Shown piece by piece: positions 12,652 through 29,315 of a stretch of DNA of 64,000 nucleotides. Source of the DNA: Archilochus colubris (lineage: Eukaryota > Chordata > Aves > Apodiformes > Trochilidae). The position numbers and the translations under genes were made by a program. The notes below the pieces were generated by a model. It did not search any database. It had not been told where the DNA came from and saw nothing but the letters and a program-made list of their open reading frames with translations. Within the stretch, counting starts at the first letter, position 1. The number at the start of each line of letters is the position of its first letter. The stretch is from the NCBI GenBank assembly GCA_023079485.1, contig CM041084.1:134880792-134944791 (forward strand), in the 5' to 3' direction.

Positions 12652-14527
12652 CTACAGAGAACAATAAGAAAAAACAAATACAATATTTGTATCTGCTACT
12701 CTAGGCACAATTCAGCAAAACTCTGTGATTTGGTCACCAAAATGTCTTCAGCTTTATACATGCAACATTATGCTGGGACCACCTGGAAAGTCAGTGTAGT
12801 GTGGCGTATCATATTCTGATTAATAAATGGATGCAAAATGTCAGGAGAAAAATACATTCTTTCTGGTTGAGTAAATATCTTGCTGCATAATTCTGTATGG
12901 GATTCAAGTTTTGGATGTTAATAAACATTAATGTACCATGTTACAAAAAATGATAAAAACACATATGTTTGATTATATTATTGATCATTTTTTTTATATT
13001 TCAGAAATTAATAAGCATTGTATGTATAAAAAGCAAACATAATTTCAAGGAAAGGGTAAATCACCTAAAGAGGCAAATTGAAAGATCATCACATGGACTT
13101 CATTAGCCAGCACTATTAATACACAGAGTGAAAGAGGTATGAATAACTTTGAAGAGATAAAGCCAAGTATTGGTGGAAAAAAAAAACCAAAAACAATCTG
13201 CTGCATGGTTCAGTAACATATTATCTAGATTATTCATACAGAAACATATAAACCTTTTTAATGTGAGGAAAGAAATACTGATGCAGCTTCAATGTTATTT
13301 TTTAAAATTTTGAACCAGACCTTTTGAAAACTGCACAGGTCATAATATCTTCAGATTTTGTTGATCTTACAAGACAATATATAAATAAACTGAAAAAAAA
13401 TCAACCAAAAAAATAAAAAAAAAGAAGCAATCAGATAATGGATATGCCAAAATATAGAAAAATAAAATATTGTGAAGAAAATTGTATAGGGATGTCAATA
13501 AGCACATTTTGTTCCAGAGAAACTATTTTTGTGTTTGTGTGCATAAAATAATGAAGTATTAAATGTGTTAAACAAAATTGGTTCAATGATTGAAAATCTC
13601 TCCACAACTGCATTACTGACTATAATAACTACAATAGATTCTTGTACAGAATTTAATCATTCTGTTCTTAGAATATATAAACTAATAAAAAGTCTCCTCA
13701 GTATATGGACACTGAAAGAGGTTGCCCAAGGAAGTTATGGATGTCCCCTCCCTAGAAGTGTTCAAGGCCAGGTTGGATGGAGTCCTGAGTAATCTGATCT
13801 AGTGGAAGGTGTTCCTGGCTGTGGCAGAGGGGTTGGAACTAGGTGATCTTTAAGGTCCTCTTCAATCCAAGCTATTCTATGATTCTATGAGATATATTGC
13901 AGTTCTTAAGTAGCAGTAAGTGAAGTTATTTATCTTAAAAAGCATTAGAGAACCAGAGTTCTGTTACCAGACCTGTCTTCTCCAAGAAAGGACAAATAAA
14001 GACTATTAGTTTGGTGTAGAAATTAATGTATAGAACCAAAAAGTCAATTTTAAACAAATAAATGTTTATCAAATAAGACTTTGTTCTTCTTAAGAGAAAA
14101 ATAAAGAATTACTTGCAAATATTTAGCAGTTTCACTCTTCTAGCAAATGTTTAGGTGAACTGTTTCAACACCTTGAGTAAGAGATCAGCCTAACAGAGCA
14201 TTCTATAATATGGGCTTTCTAAATAGCTCTGAAGATGTGAAACTAAATCCATTTTACACATATTCATAGAAAAACATTGCTCAAAACATTGTAAGTGTTT
14301 AGCTATACTAAGCAGTACATTGCAAAGCATTTATAACTCCTTACAACCTCTGACAAAGCACACTTTCTAAATACTACTTGAATGAGATTTTAAAGATATA
14401 AATATCTCAATATTATTTCATTAAATGTCAATACTGACAGCATCCTGCAGCTACTCTGATATTCCTGGACTTACTAAAATAGAACATGGAACAATGAACT
14501 GGTAAAACTTTAGAATTTTCCAAATAC
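12652..14527 (-). other. CSMD3: CSMD3 intron with one CR1 tail
   Basis: A 1,876-nt phase-1 intron. Apart from the CR1 3' end at 13705-13891 it is AT-rich unique sequence with A-rich stretches near 13380-13425. Confidence 0.85.
13705..13891 (+). mobile_element. CR1 LINE 3' end
   Basis: Carries the CR1 3'-terminal words (gaggttgcccaaggaag; ttcaaggccaggttggatgg; ggttggaactaggtgatc) and ends in ATTCTATGATTCTATGA. It is severely 5' truncated and antisense to CSMD3. Confidence 0.92.
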
Positions 14528-14615
14528 CTAATCTTTGAAGTCCAAATTGTCCATAATCTTTACCCTGGATAAATCCTTGAAAAACATATGTTGCTCCATC
14601 AGGTTCAGCAGAAAC
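14528..14615 (-). CDS. CSMD3: CSMD3 exon: juxtamembrane extracellular region, part 3
   Basis: This 88-nt exon starts in phase 0 with V-S-A-E-P-D-G-A-T-Y-V-F, continues Q-G-F-I-Q-G, and ends G-Q-F-G-L-Q-R-L in phase 1. The acceptor is a long pyrimidine tract ending acag and the donor TTAG/GTATTT. Too short to stand out as an open frame, it was found by following the frame from the neighbouring exons. Confidence 0.92.
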
Positions 14616-14949
14616 CTGTAAAAAAAAAATGCTCTGAATTAAATAGGGAAACCTTTGTTACAAGTACCTATTTAGAAGAGAGATATCCCAATATGCTGGA
14701 CTGGTAGCTGTTAATCCCCATTAAAAACATTCTCTTTCTTTTCTAGGAAATAAAAATAAATTCAAAAGACAATACTTAACAATTCAAATTTTCCATAAGA
14801 CTTGTCTTCTACATCTTACAATAAAATTTGCATTTCATTTAACAAAAGATTCCATTTGATATGTCTCAGAGTTTATTGTGAGTAGAGCACCTGCATAATT
14901 TCAAACAAACAAATCTTACTTGCTTTTTTTTTAACAAAAATATACTCAC
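14616..14949 (-). other. CSMD3: CSMD3 intron, 334 nt
   Basis: A short phase-0 intron, GTGAGT to acag with a long pyrimidine tract; no repeat recognised. Confidence 0.88.
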
Positions 14950-15062
14950 AAAACCATCCATAGCCCATTTTTCCTCTTTCAATTTGCTCGCAGATGCATG
15001 GGACGGTGCTCTAATGAGATATATGTGGAGCATTAGCCGTGCCTCCTGGCTTTTATACACTC
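14950..15062 (-). CDS. CSMD3: CSMD3 exon: juxtamembrane extracellular region, part 2
   Basis: This 113-nt exon runs from phase 1 to phase 0. It encodes G-V-Y-K-S-Q-E-A-R-L-M-L, then H-I-Y-L-I-R-A-P-S-H-A, and ends W-A-M-D-G-F. The acceptor is cttcag and the donor TTT/GTGAGT. The Lys/Glu-rich segment before W-A-M-D differs most from human (from memory), so it is the least conserved part of the region. Confidence 0.94.
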
Positions 15063-16349
15063 CTGAAGAATAAATTTTAAAAATTTTTATTTGTGTTGAG
15101 TAGAGAAATAATTTCACCTTTAAGGATAAATTCTTTATCTTCTATCTTAAGAAGGAAAAGCAGGCAGTCTAGGCAGCATTGTTACCAACATTTTAGTTTA
15201 GCTAGATGCATTCTTTTGTGAAAATATTTCAATTACTACAGGATTTAGTATAGGTTTTTAGCTTAGACTGTGGAGAAGATAGAAGGGAAACCCTATATGC
15301 ACAACTGTCACGTAATAGAGTAACACACCTTACAGAGAACAAACATTGACAGTAATTGGATTTGAGATGGAAAATACTGCTCTCACTCAGGCAGAGTGTA
15401 TTTGAGCCTCACATTCCCACTTTCAGTATTTGCAATTTAGTCATCAGGAATACTTTCATAAAAATTATTTTGCAAAATCTCATTCTAAATTAAAAATGTC
15501 TCAATTTAAAAATCTCAAAAATGTCATTGCTCTTCATCAGTCAATATTATGACCTAGGTTCTTCCAGACATTAGAATTTGTACTTATTTTGTGGGTACAG
15601 TTAATTATTCCTGCAGAAGAGATACTTAGAAGCCAAATAACTTTGTTAATTTGTACAATGAAAATAAAATAGTACGATATATTTAGTGATTTAATCTTCC
15701 ATTACAAAGACAACAGTGAATAGTGAAAATACAGTCTAGATTTGTCCCCTCACATTTTCAGCCAATGTTATCAACTAATTGTTTAAAATTTCAGATTTTA
15801 AATAGAAGGCCTATTTCCTGTTCATTTCCTCTGTGGTAGAGCACTGAATTTATTGTTCATTTCATGTGAAGTCTTCTAGTTGTAGAAGCACACAAGGTAA
15901 CTTTACATAAAAAAAGCTGATAATGGGTAAAATTTTACCAAACTGAACCAAAATTTTACTGAACCAAACTGAAAACAAGGAAAAAATAAACAATTAAACT
16001 TTTACATACAGAAATTCCAATAAGCTGAAATTTAAATTCTCTGACTTATTGACTTAATACATCATAAAAGAAATTTCACACTGTAAATTAATATGACCTC
16101 AACATTTGCTCTCATCCCTCCATTATTTTAAAATTTATTTTACTAACAACTGTGAATTATTTCTGACTAGATTTAGTCATCATATGTTAGCTATGCACAA
16201 ACTAAACTATATCTTTTTTTTTATTAACTGAAAACTCCAGATAGATAGCTGTAACCTTAATTTTGGCAATTTCCCATTTTATGTTAATTCAAATTCTGAA
16301 CAAGAACAGAAGACAGAACTAAGATGTTGGAGAAGGTACTGGCTCTCTA

Positions 16350-16971
16350 TATTAGGGTTTGTATGGCAATGTTTTGGTAGCAGAGAAGCTGAACAGGTGG
16401 CTACTGTGAGAAGCTGCTAACAACTTCCCCTACCTCTGACAAAGCCAAGGCCAGCCAGACCCAGGATGGACCTGTTGCTGGACCCATGCTGGACTGTCAA
16501 AGACCTACATACACCCCATGGGAAAGACCCAAGTGTCAGAAGCTCATGGAGGACTGGCTCCTGTGGTGGGACCCAACACTGGAACAGGGAAAGAGAGGAG
16601 GAAGAAGTACCTGAGACAATGTGTGATGAACTGACTGAAACCCCTGTTCCCCATTCCCCTGTATCCTTTGGAGGGAAGGATGCAGAGAATTCAGGAGTAA
16701 AGTTGAGCCCAGGAACAATGGAGGGGTGGAGAGAAGGTGTTTTTAAGGGAAGGTTGGTTTTATTTCTCATCACCCTACTCTCATTTGGTTGGCAATACAT
16801 TACATTAATTTCCCTGAGTCATGTCTGCTTTGCCCATGACAGTAACTGGTGAGTAATCTATCACTGTCCCCATCTTGATCCACATGCCTTTCAACATATT
16901 TTTCTTTCCCTGACCAGCTAATATGTGACTCAGTGGGCATCTGGCATCCAGTCAAGGTCAACCCACAACAC
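16350..16971 (+). mobile_element. solo LTR of an avian endogenous retrovirus
   Basis: The block is GC-richer than its surroundings and matches an LTR type I recall as widespread in bird genomes. The 5' half has the gtatggcaatgttttggtag and gagaagctgctaa words. The central part has repeated Trp/Pro-like CTGGACC units. The 3' half has gtgtgatgaactgactg, gaaggtgtttttaag and a decayed poly(A)-signal region (near 16792-16812), ending gtcaacccacaaca. No retroviral coding sequence flanks it, so it is a solo LTR. Ends are approximate. The two overlapping open frames of about 127 codons are read-through of LTR sequence. The family assignment is from memory. Confidence 0.75.
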
Positions 16972-17047
16972 TCTCCAGTGGAAAAAAATCTAAGACTGCA
17001 AAAAACCCCAATTAACACTGTAGCAGACAAATTCTCAGGTACTTAGT

Positions 17048-17460
17048 GCTCTTTGCATCTTGGGGACATCTCCCACAAGACCAGGTTGCTCAAAGCCTCA
17101 TCCACCTGGCCTTGAGCACTTCCAGGGAGAGGTCATCCACAACTTCCCTGGGCAACCTGTTCCAATGTCTCACCACCCACACACTAAAGAATTTCTTGCT
17201 CATCGCTAATCTAAATCTACCCTCTTTCAGTCTGAAACCATCCTATTGATACATGCCCTTGTAAGAAGTCCCTCCCCACATTTCCTGTAGGTACTGAGAG
17301 GCTGCTTTACAGTCTCACTGGAGCTTTCTCTTGTTTAGGCTGTCCACCCCAACTCTCTTAGCCTTTCTTTGTAGGTGAGGTGCTCCAGCCCTCAAAAGCT
17401 TTGTTGGCCATCTGGACTCATTCCAACAGGGCTGAACTTTCACAGGTCTTTTTCCAGTAG
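17048..17460 (-). mobile_element. CR1 LINE 3' fragment
   Basis: Reverse-orientation CR1 words are present (acttccctgggcaacctgttcc; gtctcaccacccacacactaaagaatttc split across 17150-17200; aggctgtccaccccaactc). Sense to CSMD3; divergent, 5' end near 17460. Confidence 0.85.
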
Positions 17461-18297
17461 GTTAATGTTCTGTCACTTCCATCCTTGCTAAAACCTCTGA
17501 GCTAAAAATTGTTGTTAAACTATTTTAGAGAAAGAGGATCTTAAGTGATGAACAAGATTCAGACCAGCAGTGTTCAGCCTATAAATTACTGTGAGATTTA
17601 AGCTTCTTTAGTCCTTGTAAAAAGTGCTGTAGACAGAGTAAAGTTCCAAGAAAGTTTCAGTGCTAATATTGATTTCTTTATGCTTATTCATATCTCTGTG
17701 CTATAGCCTGCTACTCCTGTGGTGTGCCAGGCCCATTGTCTGTGTGGCTAAGATGTCTCAATTAAGGGATTGACAGAGTTCTAAACACCAACAAAAACTA
17801 TAAACCCAAACATTTTTTACAGTATTTTTTGTTTGCTTCCTTGTCAAGACATATCAGTAATTTCTGTTGATGGCTCACAGCATAAGAATTGTTCATGCTG
17901 TGCCAACATAACCATGGCAACAGTACTCTGTGCTTCAGGGACTATGAAATAACATAAACCAAGATTACAATCAAGGGATTCTGAAATGACAACAGGAAGG
18001 TTAGCTACCTGCTTTAGATCTATCAGGTATTCTAACAAGTGTCATCTCTCCTTGCTGTCCATGTTCATTAAGTATCTCTGCCTTGTTAAGTCAACACATA
18101 TAAATCTCATCATAATGCTTATTAGTCATTAGTGGGCTATTGTGGGGAAATTGCATGATCAACACTTATGAAAATCTCAAGAACCTAAGAAAGTTTCCAG
18201 ATGTTAAAATTTTAAGCGAAAGGCATAATGTTAGAGGGAAAAAATGTATGTAAGGCAAAAGAAAAAAAAATGGAAATGAATTGTTATTATCCCATAC

Positions 18298-18456
18298 CTG
18301 ATAGCAGCAATTCCATATTGCTATTTGTAAGTGTGGCATTTACTCTTCCTGAAGTTGCATTGAAACTGGTGACTGTCAAAGTCATGGGCTGTTTCTTGCT
18401 TTTGTAATTGTAAGATCCTTTCCATATGTAATTTTGGGCAAATACATCATCAGGTA
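18298..18456 (-). CDS. CSMD3: CSMD3 exon: juxtamembrane extracellular region, part 1
   Basis: This 159-nt phase 1-1 exon encodes V-P-D-D-V-F-A-Q-N-Y-I-W, then a stretch with F-N-A-T and V-N-A-T (two N-glycosylation sequons), ending M-E-L-L-L-S. It starts the conserved non-CUB, non-sushi region between the last sushi domain and the membrane. The acceptor is tatag and the donor TCAG/GTATGG. Confidence 0.94.
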
Positions 18457-20381
18457 CTATAAAGAAGTCAAATATGTTTCAATACATTTCTGCAATATTT
18501 AGTACTTACGAACTCAAGCATTCAGCAAAATATATGATAAAATTAGCATTTTCTCTATGTTACTCTCTCTTTTTAAAATCAATTAGGCATAATTTTCACA
18601 CATAAAGCATAAGACCTGACATGAACATTTATCAAAGAAAAGTGTTTGTATTGAAGACTATAACCACAACTTCATTTGCTGCCTTCCACAAATGTGGACA
18701 TGTCCTAAAATTAAACCAACTTCACAAAATCTAATTTAACAGCTGTTAAAAAAAAACAAAACCAAAAGACCAGATTCCTTTCATTGCAGAAACTTTTCTA
18801 TGTGAGTGAAGACAGGCAGGTACATAGAGCTTGGATTAAATTTTGAAGAAATTAGTATCAATTTAGATAGAAAAATATGCATATTTAAATTTCATTTAAA
18901 ATTTATAAGCATCTTATGTATTACCTGGTAACTTTTTCTGATGAAAAATTTACAGAAGAAATTTTGTCTAGTCTTCAAATGGTAAAGACATTAAGGGTTT
19001 CAACAGGAGAAAAAAAATCCTCTCATTTAAAATTAAAAAAAGATCATAAACTTCAAGGACAATAAATATGCTAGTTTATAACTTCACATTTAATATTTAT
19101 CACTATGCAACTGTAAAATAATTAAAGTAATGCTAATCTAGGAATATAATGGATTAAAAATTATAAGTATTTCCTACCTGGTAAAACCAAGTACATTCAA
19201 ATCTTTAAAATCTTAACATGACATAGCATATAAACAACTAAATTGAAGGCAACTTAGGATAGGTTTACTACACTCTCCAAAGGAATTTAGCCCTATAACA
19301 TATAACCACTATTTAAAATCAGCATACTCACATTATTTAGAGTCTTTCACAGTAAAATTACAGGTCTGGGTTTGTGCCTGTACTGCCATCTCATGTCAGA
19401 TGAGCACAGGAAAATATTTATCCTTTTCTCTTTCATGATATCTCAAAACTCCAGACTAGAAATACATTAAAGTCTTCCTCTCTAACTTATGTGTTACAGA
19501 TACAAGTTGCCTCCCCGACAGAAAGTAAAAGAGCTCTTCTTGTTTTTTATTTGTGTTTATATATATATATATATGTTTTTTACATATACATAGATGCATC
19601 CATTTTTTGACAAGTAAACACATAAACCCAAAGCAACTAGACATTGGGTCTGCAAACTAGAAGCAAGGAAACTTCACGTGTGAACAATCTGATGCTGTTG
19701 GATTTGTGACCTGCCTGAAATTTATTTCCCTACTTTCAGGAAAGCTCATCTTCTCATCTTTATGTACTTTATTTACAGTTAATTTGGACTGTAGAAAACA
19801 GTTTCTGAATGAAGTGGACAGAGAAAGGTTTCTCTTGAGTCTAGCCAGAACATGCAAAGACAGACTTCCTTATCAAATATGTTACAGCTGGAATTGACTT
19901 TAGCCTGAGTTAGAGAGATTACCTTCTCTAACCTAAAATTAGCTTTTTTGAAAGTTAAGTTAATGGCTAATACTGAAATATTTAGGAAAAGCAATTAAAA
20001 TCAGCAATATATAAAAAGAAGTGCAAGACTGAAGAAAACCTGTGAAACATGTCTTTAAATTATTCCTGGGTGAGTAATATGGCTTCAGAATGGTAGCAAC
20101 TGTGTAGGATCTTGCACAGAGCTCAGTGGTTTCAGTGAAGCAAATAAAATTCACCACAAGACAGTTAGAGATTGTACATGGATACAAATAATACCATATA
20201 GTCTAGACAGATTTAAACATTGGGGAATAATTGAATTACTGATGCTTTTGTTCTGTTCACGTAAAGTCTAATCTAATATTCTATATTCATTCTAAGCCAC
20301 TCGATGCAGTCTCATTAAACTGATTCTCATTGTATTTTCCACAGAAATTGTTTAAAATCATATATATTTCAAAGTACTTAC
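18457..20381 (-). other. CSMD3: CSMD3 intron, no repeat recognised
   Basis: A 1,925-nt phase-1 intron. It contains a short (AT)n microsatellite at about 19559-19574; otherwise AT-rich unique sequence. Confidence 0.85.
19559..19574. repeat. (AT)n microsatellite
   Basis: An uninterrupted AT dinucleotide run of about eight units inside the intron. Confidence 0.85.
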
Positions 20382-20447
20382 CACTTAGTTTGGGACTTGG
20401 TGTTCCCAAAGCTGGTCTGGGGTCCTTCACTAATATTTTGGAACCAG
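20382..20447 (-). CDS. CSMD3: CSMD3 exon: post-sushi linker
   Basis: This 66-nt phase 1-1 exon encodes a 22-residue linker, A-G-S-K-I-L-V-K-D-P-R-P-A-L-G-T-P-S, then P-K-L-S. It is proline-rich and basic and has no cysteine. The acceptor is taatag and the donor AGTG/GTAAGT. The peptide is the same as human CSMD3 as I remember it. Being a multiple of three and symmetric, it could be skipped without a frameshift. Confidence 0.92.
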
Positions 20448-25058
<4,611 letters not shown>

Positions 25059-26111
25059 CTATTAAAAAGTAGAAAACACCATAGTATTTTTATAAGGAAA
25101 TATCAGTTGTTTTTCTTTTTTTTTTTTCAAATTTGATTGCAAGTTCCTTTACATCATACAGGCTTGATGAACTGTGATGGTCTTCCTGCAGAAAGGAAAT
25201 TAATTGCACAGCGTTTTGTTATGAAATAAAATTTTTCTTTATTCTCATTAAAATTACTCTCCACCCAAACTGGAATCCTCCACAGAAAAGAACTGAAACC
25301 TCATCTCTATATTATAGTCTCTTTGTTTTTGGGCCTGGAGCAGTTTAGGCACTCTGAGTTTGGAAACCAAGCTTACTGTGGTTTCAGAGATCTGAATCAA
25401 AGGGGTTAGTCAGATAATTTTTTAGCAAACCATGGAAGTTGCAGGGAAGTACTACCTATTTCAATAATTTCAGTAATAGGTAATAGATTCTGGTGGATCT
25501 TTGCTGAAATTGACACACTTTATGGTGTGCTGGATGAACTCACAAATTATAATGAAAAATATTTCATTATGACATGCAAGGCCTGGTCAATAACACTGTC
25601 TCATGCTTCAGAAACTATGATGTTCCTATAATATTTATTTTTTTTAATCACAAGAAGTAAAAAAAGAACAATTTTTTTATACTACAGATAAAAAATGAAA
25701 CAAAAATACTTTGCAACTTACAATATTAATTCATCTGGGATTAGTTTTTAATTATTCTTATTATGGGCATGTGTTGCATAAAAAGGAAAACAGAACTCTT
25801 TAGTCAGTAACAGCTTCTGTACAAACATAACATTGTTCAGCATGTCCAATCATGGTGTCACTGATGAAAATGCAAGTAATTCTCTGTTTCCATCAAAACC
25901 AGGGAAATTAGATTACATGTTTAACATTCAGAGAGTAGTTTATTGCAAGCTGTGAACTGTTAACTCAAATATTAAGGTGCATAGATCACATCTACTATTT
26001 GGCAGTAACCTGTACTAAGGTATTTATCAACCCATACTTAAACAAGAGGCTGGTATCTCTGAACTGTATGTGACAGCATATTTATGGTTCTGGTATTGGT
26101 TTGTTTGGGTG

Positions 26112-26115
<4 letters not shown>

Positions 26116-26157
<42 letters not shown>
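26116..26157 (+). repeat. poly(T) run of 42
   Basis: Uninterrupted T homopolymer, poly(A) in the sense of CSMD3. No retrocopy body or poly(A) signal was recognised next to it on either strand. Confidence 0.95.
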
Positions 26158-28654
26158 CCATTATTTTCTTAAAAGGTATAGCATTATATTCAAATAGATG
26201 CCCAAAGGTAGAATGTGAACACTTTCACAGTAGTTGAGTTCTGAAAAGATTGCTTACAGTGCTACAAATAGTAATTTGAAACTTCATAGTGCTACTCTTT
26301 TACAGCTCAAGGTTCCCATCAGAATTAAATTTAACAGTAGCCCCGAACTACAGATAGTAGCTCATCAACACAGTATGTGATATAAAATACATCTCCTTTT
26401 TTTCTCTATACTGTGCTCACTGTACTGTGTAATTACTTTTAAAAGACTGAAGGAAATACACTAAATAACTTTCACAATTAAGCAGAGAATGGGGAAACAG
26501 TAGAAGTTGAATAAAATAGAAATAAATGTACTTATTTGTTTAATAAAAAACTTGATTAAGAACAACCATCACCAATGTATTACTTTACAACAGCTGCTAG
26601 TCTTATGACAAATCTGTTTATTTCAATAATCTGTCTCTAGTGAGGCAGTTTCTGCTCACAGCTATTGAAGGAACACCTGCCCAATTTAATCTTTAGTTGC
26701 CAAGGAAGACAGTACTTTGACAGTAAAGACCAAGATTTGGTCACCCTTGCTTACACGACAAATAAAAAGCAATCAAAACCAGAAAAATCCAGCCAAAACC
26801 AAACCTCATCATAACAGTTATAACACAGTTTATTAATGCACATCTGAATAGTAACTTAATTTTCATTACCCTTTATTCTTTCAAAGTTGACTCTATGATC
26901 TTCCTGAATATAAAATATTTCAGAAAAAATGTAATTGTGATGTCAAGCAGCTGGACATCATAGAAGTCAATGAAGAGGATAACTGGCTATTATACTTAGC
27001 TAATTCTAAATTGTAACTAAGTTAGAGTTTAAATTCTAGTTGTCAGTAGTAACTCCAAATGTAGCTACTGTGTGGCCTTAACTGCTTAGTTACACCACCT
27101 TGTTTACTTTCAATTATCATTTTGTGTGCTATTTTCTTCTTCTTTTTTTTAAATACAGGGTCATCTTTTCAGAATTCAACAGCTGTTACAATGTGATTAT
27201 CACTAATACATTAAGTCAACACCAAGTAATTATGGACAATATCAAATTGATCTTACAACTGCCATCCTGAAACTTTCACCTACATTTTCATAGGATATTA
27301 TCTAAAATAAATTTGTCATTGTATTATATCACTTCAGAGAAATAAAAAAATCAATAGATGAAAAAAAAAAATCAGTATATTCAGTAAAATTCAGTATATT
27401 GTCGTTCTACTTGTCAAGAATGGCCTGAGAAAGAAAGTTCATACTTTATGAGTTGAAAGGGTTGCAAAATCATGTCTCTAAAGTCTAAAGTCTTTAGATA
27501 TTCAGGACTCAGTGGGTAACAATGAAAAAGGAAAGCAGGTGTGCTTTTTTGAATTTTGTCTAACTTATCTCTCTTCTTTACTTGCCTAGTTATGATTTTG
27601 CAATAGTTCTTTATGAAGTGAGTCTTCTAGACAGATATGCTGGAGGAAAACTGTCCTTCTGAAGAACTAAAAAACTGATAGAAACTTTTTCACCATCTTC
27701 ACTACGGCTCTGCCTGCCTCATGCCTTCATTGATGCTTGGCTGCCAAATCATCAAATCACTTCTTTAGTACAAGAAATATATCAGTGAGATACAGATTTG
27801 GCTCAAGTCGATGAATAAGTGGGAAGGTGGTTGAGTTGCTAGCTTTCTGTAATTAAAAAAAAAAGCACCATCTCAAACAAACAAAAAAAAAACCCCACAG
27901 CAAACAAACAACCCTCAAACCAAACCACTGTTTATATTGCAAGCAGTTTGCACTGTTGTTCCAATACCAGATTTTCTATCCAAAAAAACAGTTATCAATA
28001 AAAGTGTTTTCCTTATTTCCTCAAAAACAAAACAAAACAAAAAAAAGCAAACCCCAAACATGGATGTCAATCATATTATCATTGGTAGGAAAACACAATT
28101 TTTACATACATAAGCCCCAAAAGTAGCATAAAAAATACAAAACCCTGCCCAAGTGATGAAAAAAGTGATGCTGCCATGCTATTCAAAATACTAAACAAAT
28201 TAATAAAGGAATGAGGCTCCCTGATCCTTAAAAAATTAATAAGTCTTACAAGCATATTAAATTACTAAAAATGAAAAAAACTCTGAAAACAGTTTAAATC
28301 ATTTTAAAAATACATTTCATGGTCTATTTTTCAGTATTCTTGTACCAGAGGCACCAGGTGGCGCTAGAATACAGCTTTCAGAGGTCTTAAAAGATTGCCA
28401 GTCTTGAGATGTCCAGATTCGTTCAAATTTTTTGTTAACAGTTTATATAGAAGCATTAGTGGTAACAGCTGGGGAAACAGCTGAACTATCTTTATTCACT
28501 GCACTCTTTTTTTTAGGGAAGGACTGCCCTATGTGCAACAATGCTGGATTCCAATCCTGACAAAAAGTTATTTCTTTGTATACAGCTTGATCATCTCTGT
28601 TCCAGAGCTGCTTTTTCCATAGTGTTATGGTTTGGATATTCCCCAATTGAAGGA

Positions 28655-29315
28655 CACTAACCTTTACAGCCCAGAAATCCAACAACATCCAGGGCTGCAC
28701 CAAAAGAAGGTCTCCTGTAGGTCAAGGGAGGTGATTTTCCACCTTTACTTCAATCTCATGAGACCCAACCTAGAGCACTGTGTCCAGTTCTGGAGACCCC
28801 AAGAAAAGAAGGACATAGGGCTCTTGGAGTGAGTCAAGAGGAGAGCCATGAAGATGATCAGAGAGATGGAGCACCTCCCGTATGAAGACAGGATGAGAAA
28901 GTTGTCAGTTTTCATCCTGAAGAAAGCTCTGGGGAGACCCTATAGCAGTCTTTCAGGCCCTGAAGGGGGCCTACAGGAAAAAGGGATTTTTTATGAGGGC
29001 TTGTAGGGACTGGATGAAGGCAAACAGTTTCAAGCTGAAAGAAACTAGATTTAGATAGGACAAGGAGTAACAGCTTTAACTGGAAGGAGGAAGATTTAGG
29101 TTAGACATTAAGAAGAAATTCTTCACTGAGAAGATGGTGATACAGTGGAAGAGGTTTCCCAGGGAAGCTGTGGATGCCTGCACTCTGGAGGTGTTCAAGA
29201 CCAAGTTGGATGGGGTTTTGAGCAATGTGGGAGAGCTGCATCTTCTCATGCCGGAGGTTCAGAACCAGCTGATTTTTAAGGTCCCTTCCAACACAAATCA
29301 GTCTACAATCCTATT
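28655..29315 (+). mobile_element. CR1 LINE 3' fragment, about 0.66 kb
   Basis: Shows the CR1 progression from the late RT C-terminus ([13 protein letters not shown] near 28753) through the 3' UTR (gggcctacaggaaa; gaaattcttcactgagaagatgg; ggaggtgttcaagaccaagt) to the 3' terminus (ttttaaggtcccttccaaca). The final 8-mer tail is decayed. Antisense to CSMD3. Confidence 0.92.

Larger units (their letters stand above)
15063..18297 (-). other. CSMD3: CSMD3 intron with solo LTR and CR1
   Basis: A 3,235-nt phase-1 intron. It contains an antisense LTR (about 16350-16971) followed within about 75 nt by a sense-orientation CR1 fragment (17048-17460). The remainder is AT-rich unique DNA. Confidence 0.85.

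Noticed and set aside
16417..16852. Two overlapping open frames of about 127 codons on opposite strands
   Set aside because: Both lie within the GC-richer solo LTR. Opposite-strand frames of this kind reflect composition and not a gene.
27860..28055. A-rich stretches with CAAA units, considered as retroposon tails
   Set aside because: No element body with target-site duplication could be recognised; simple low complexity is enough.
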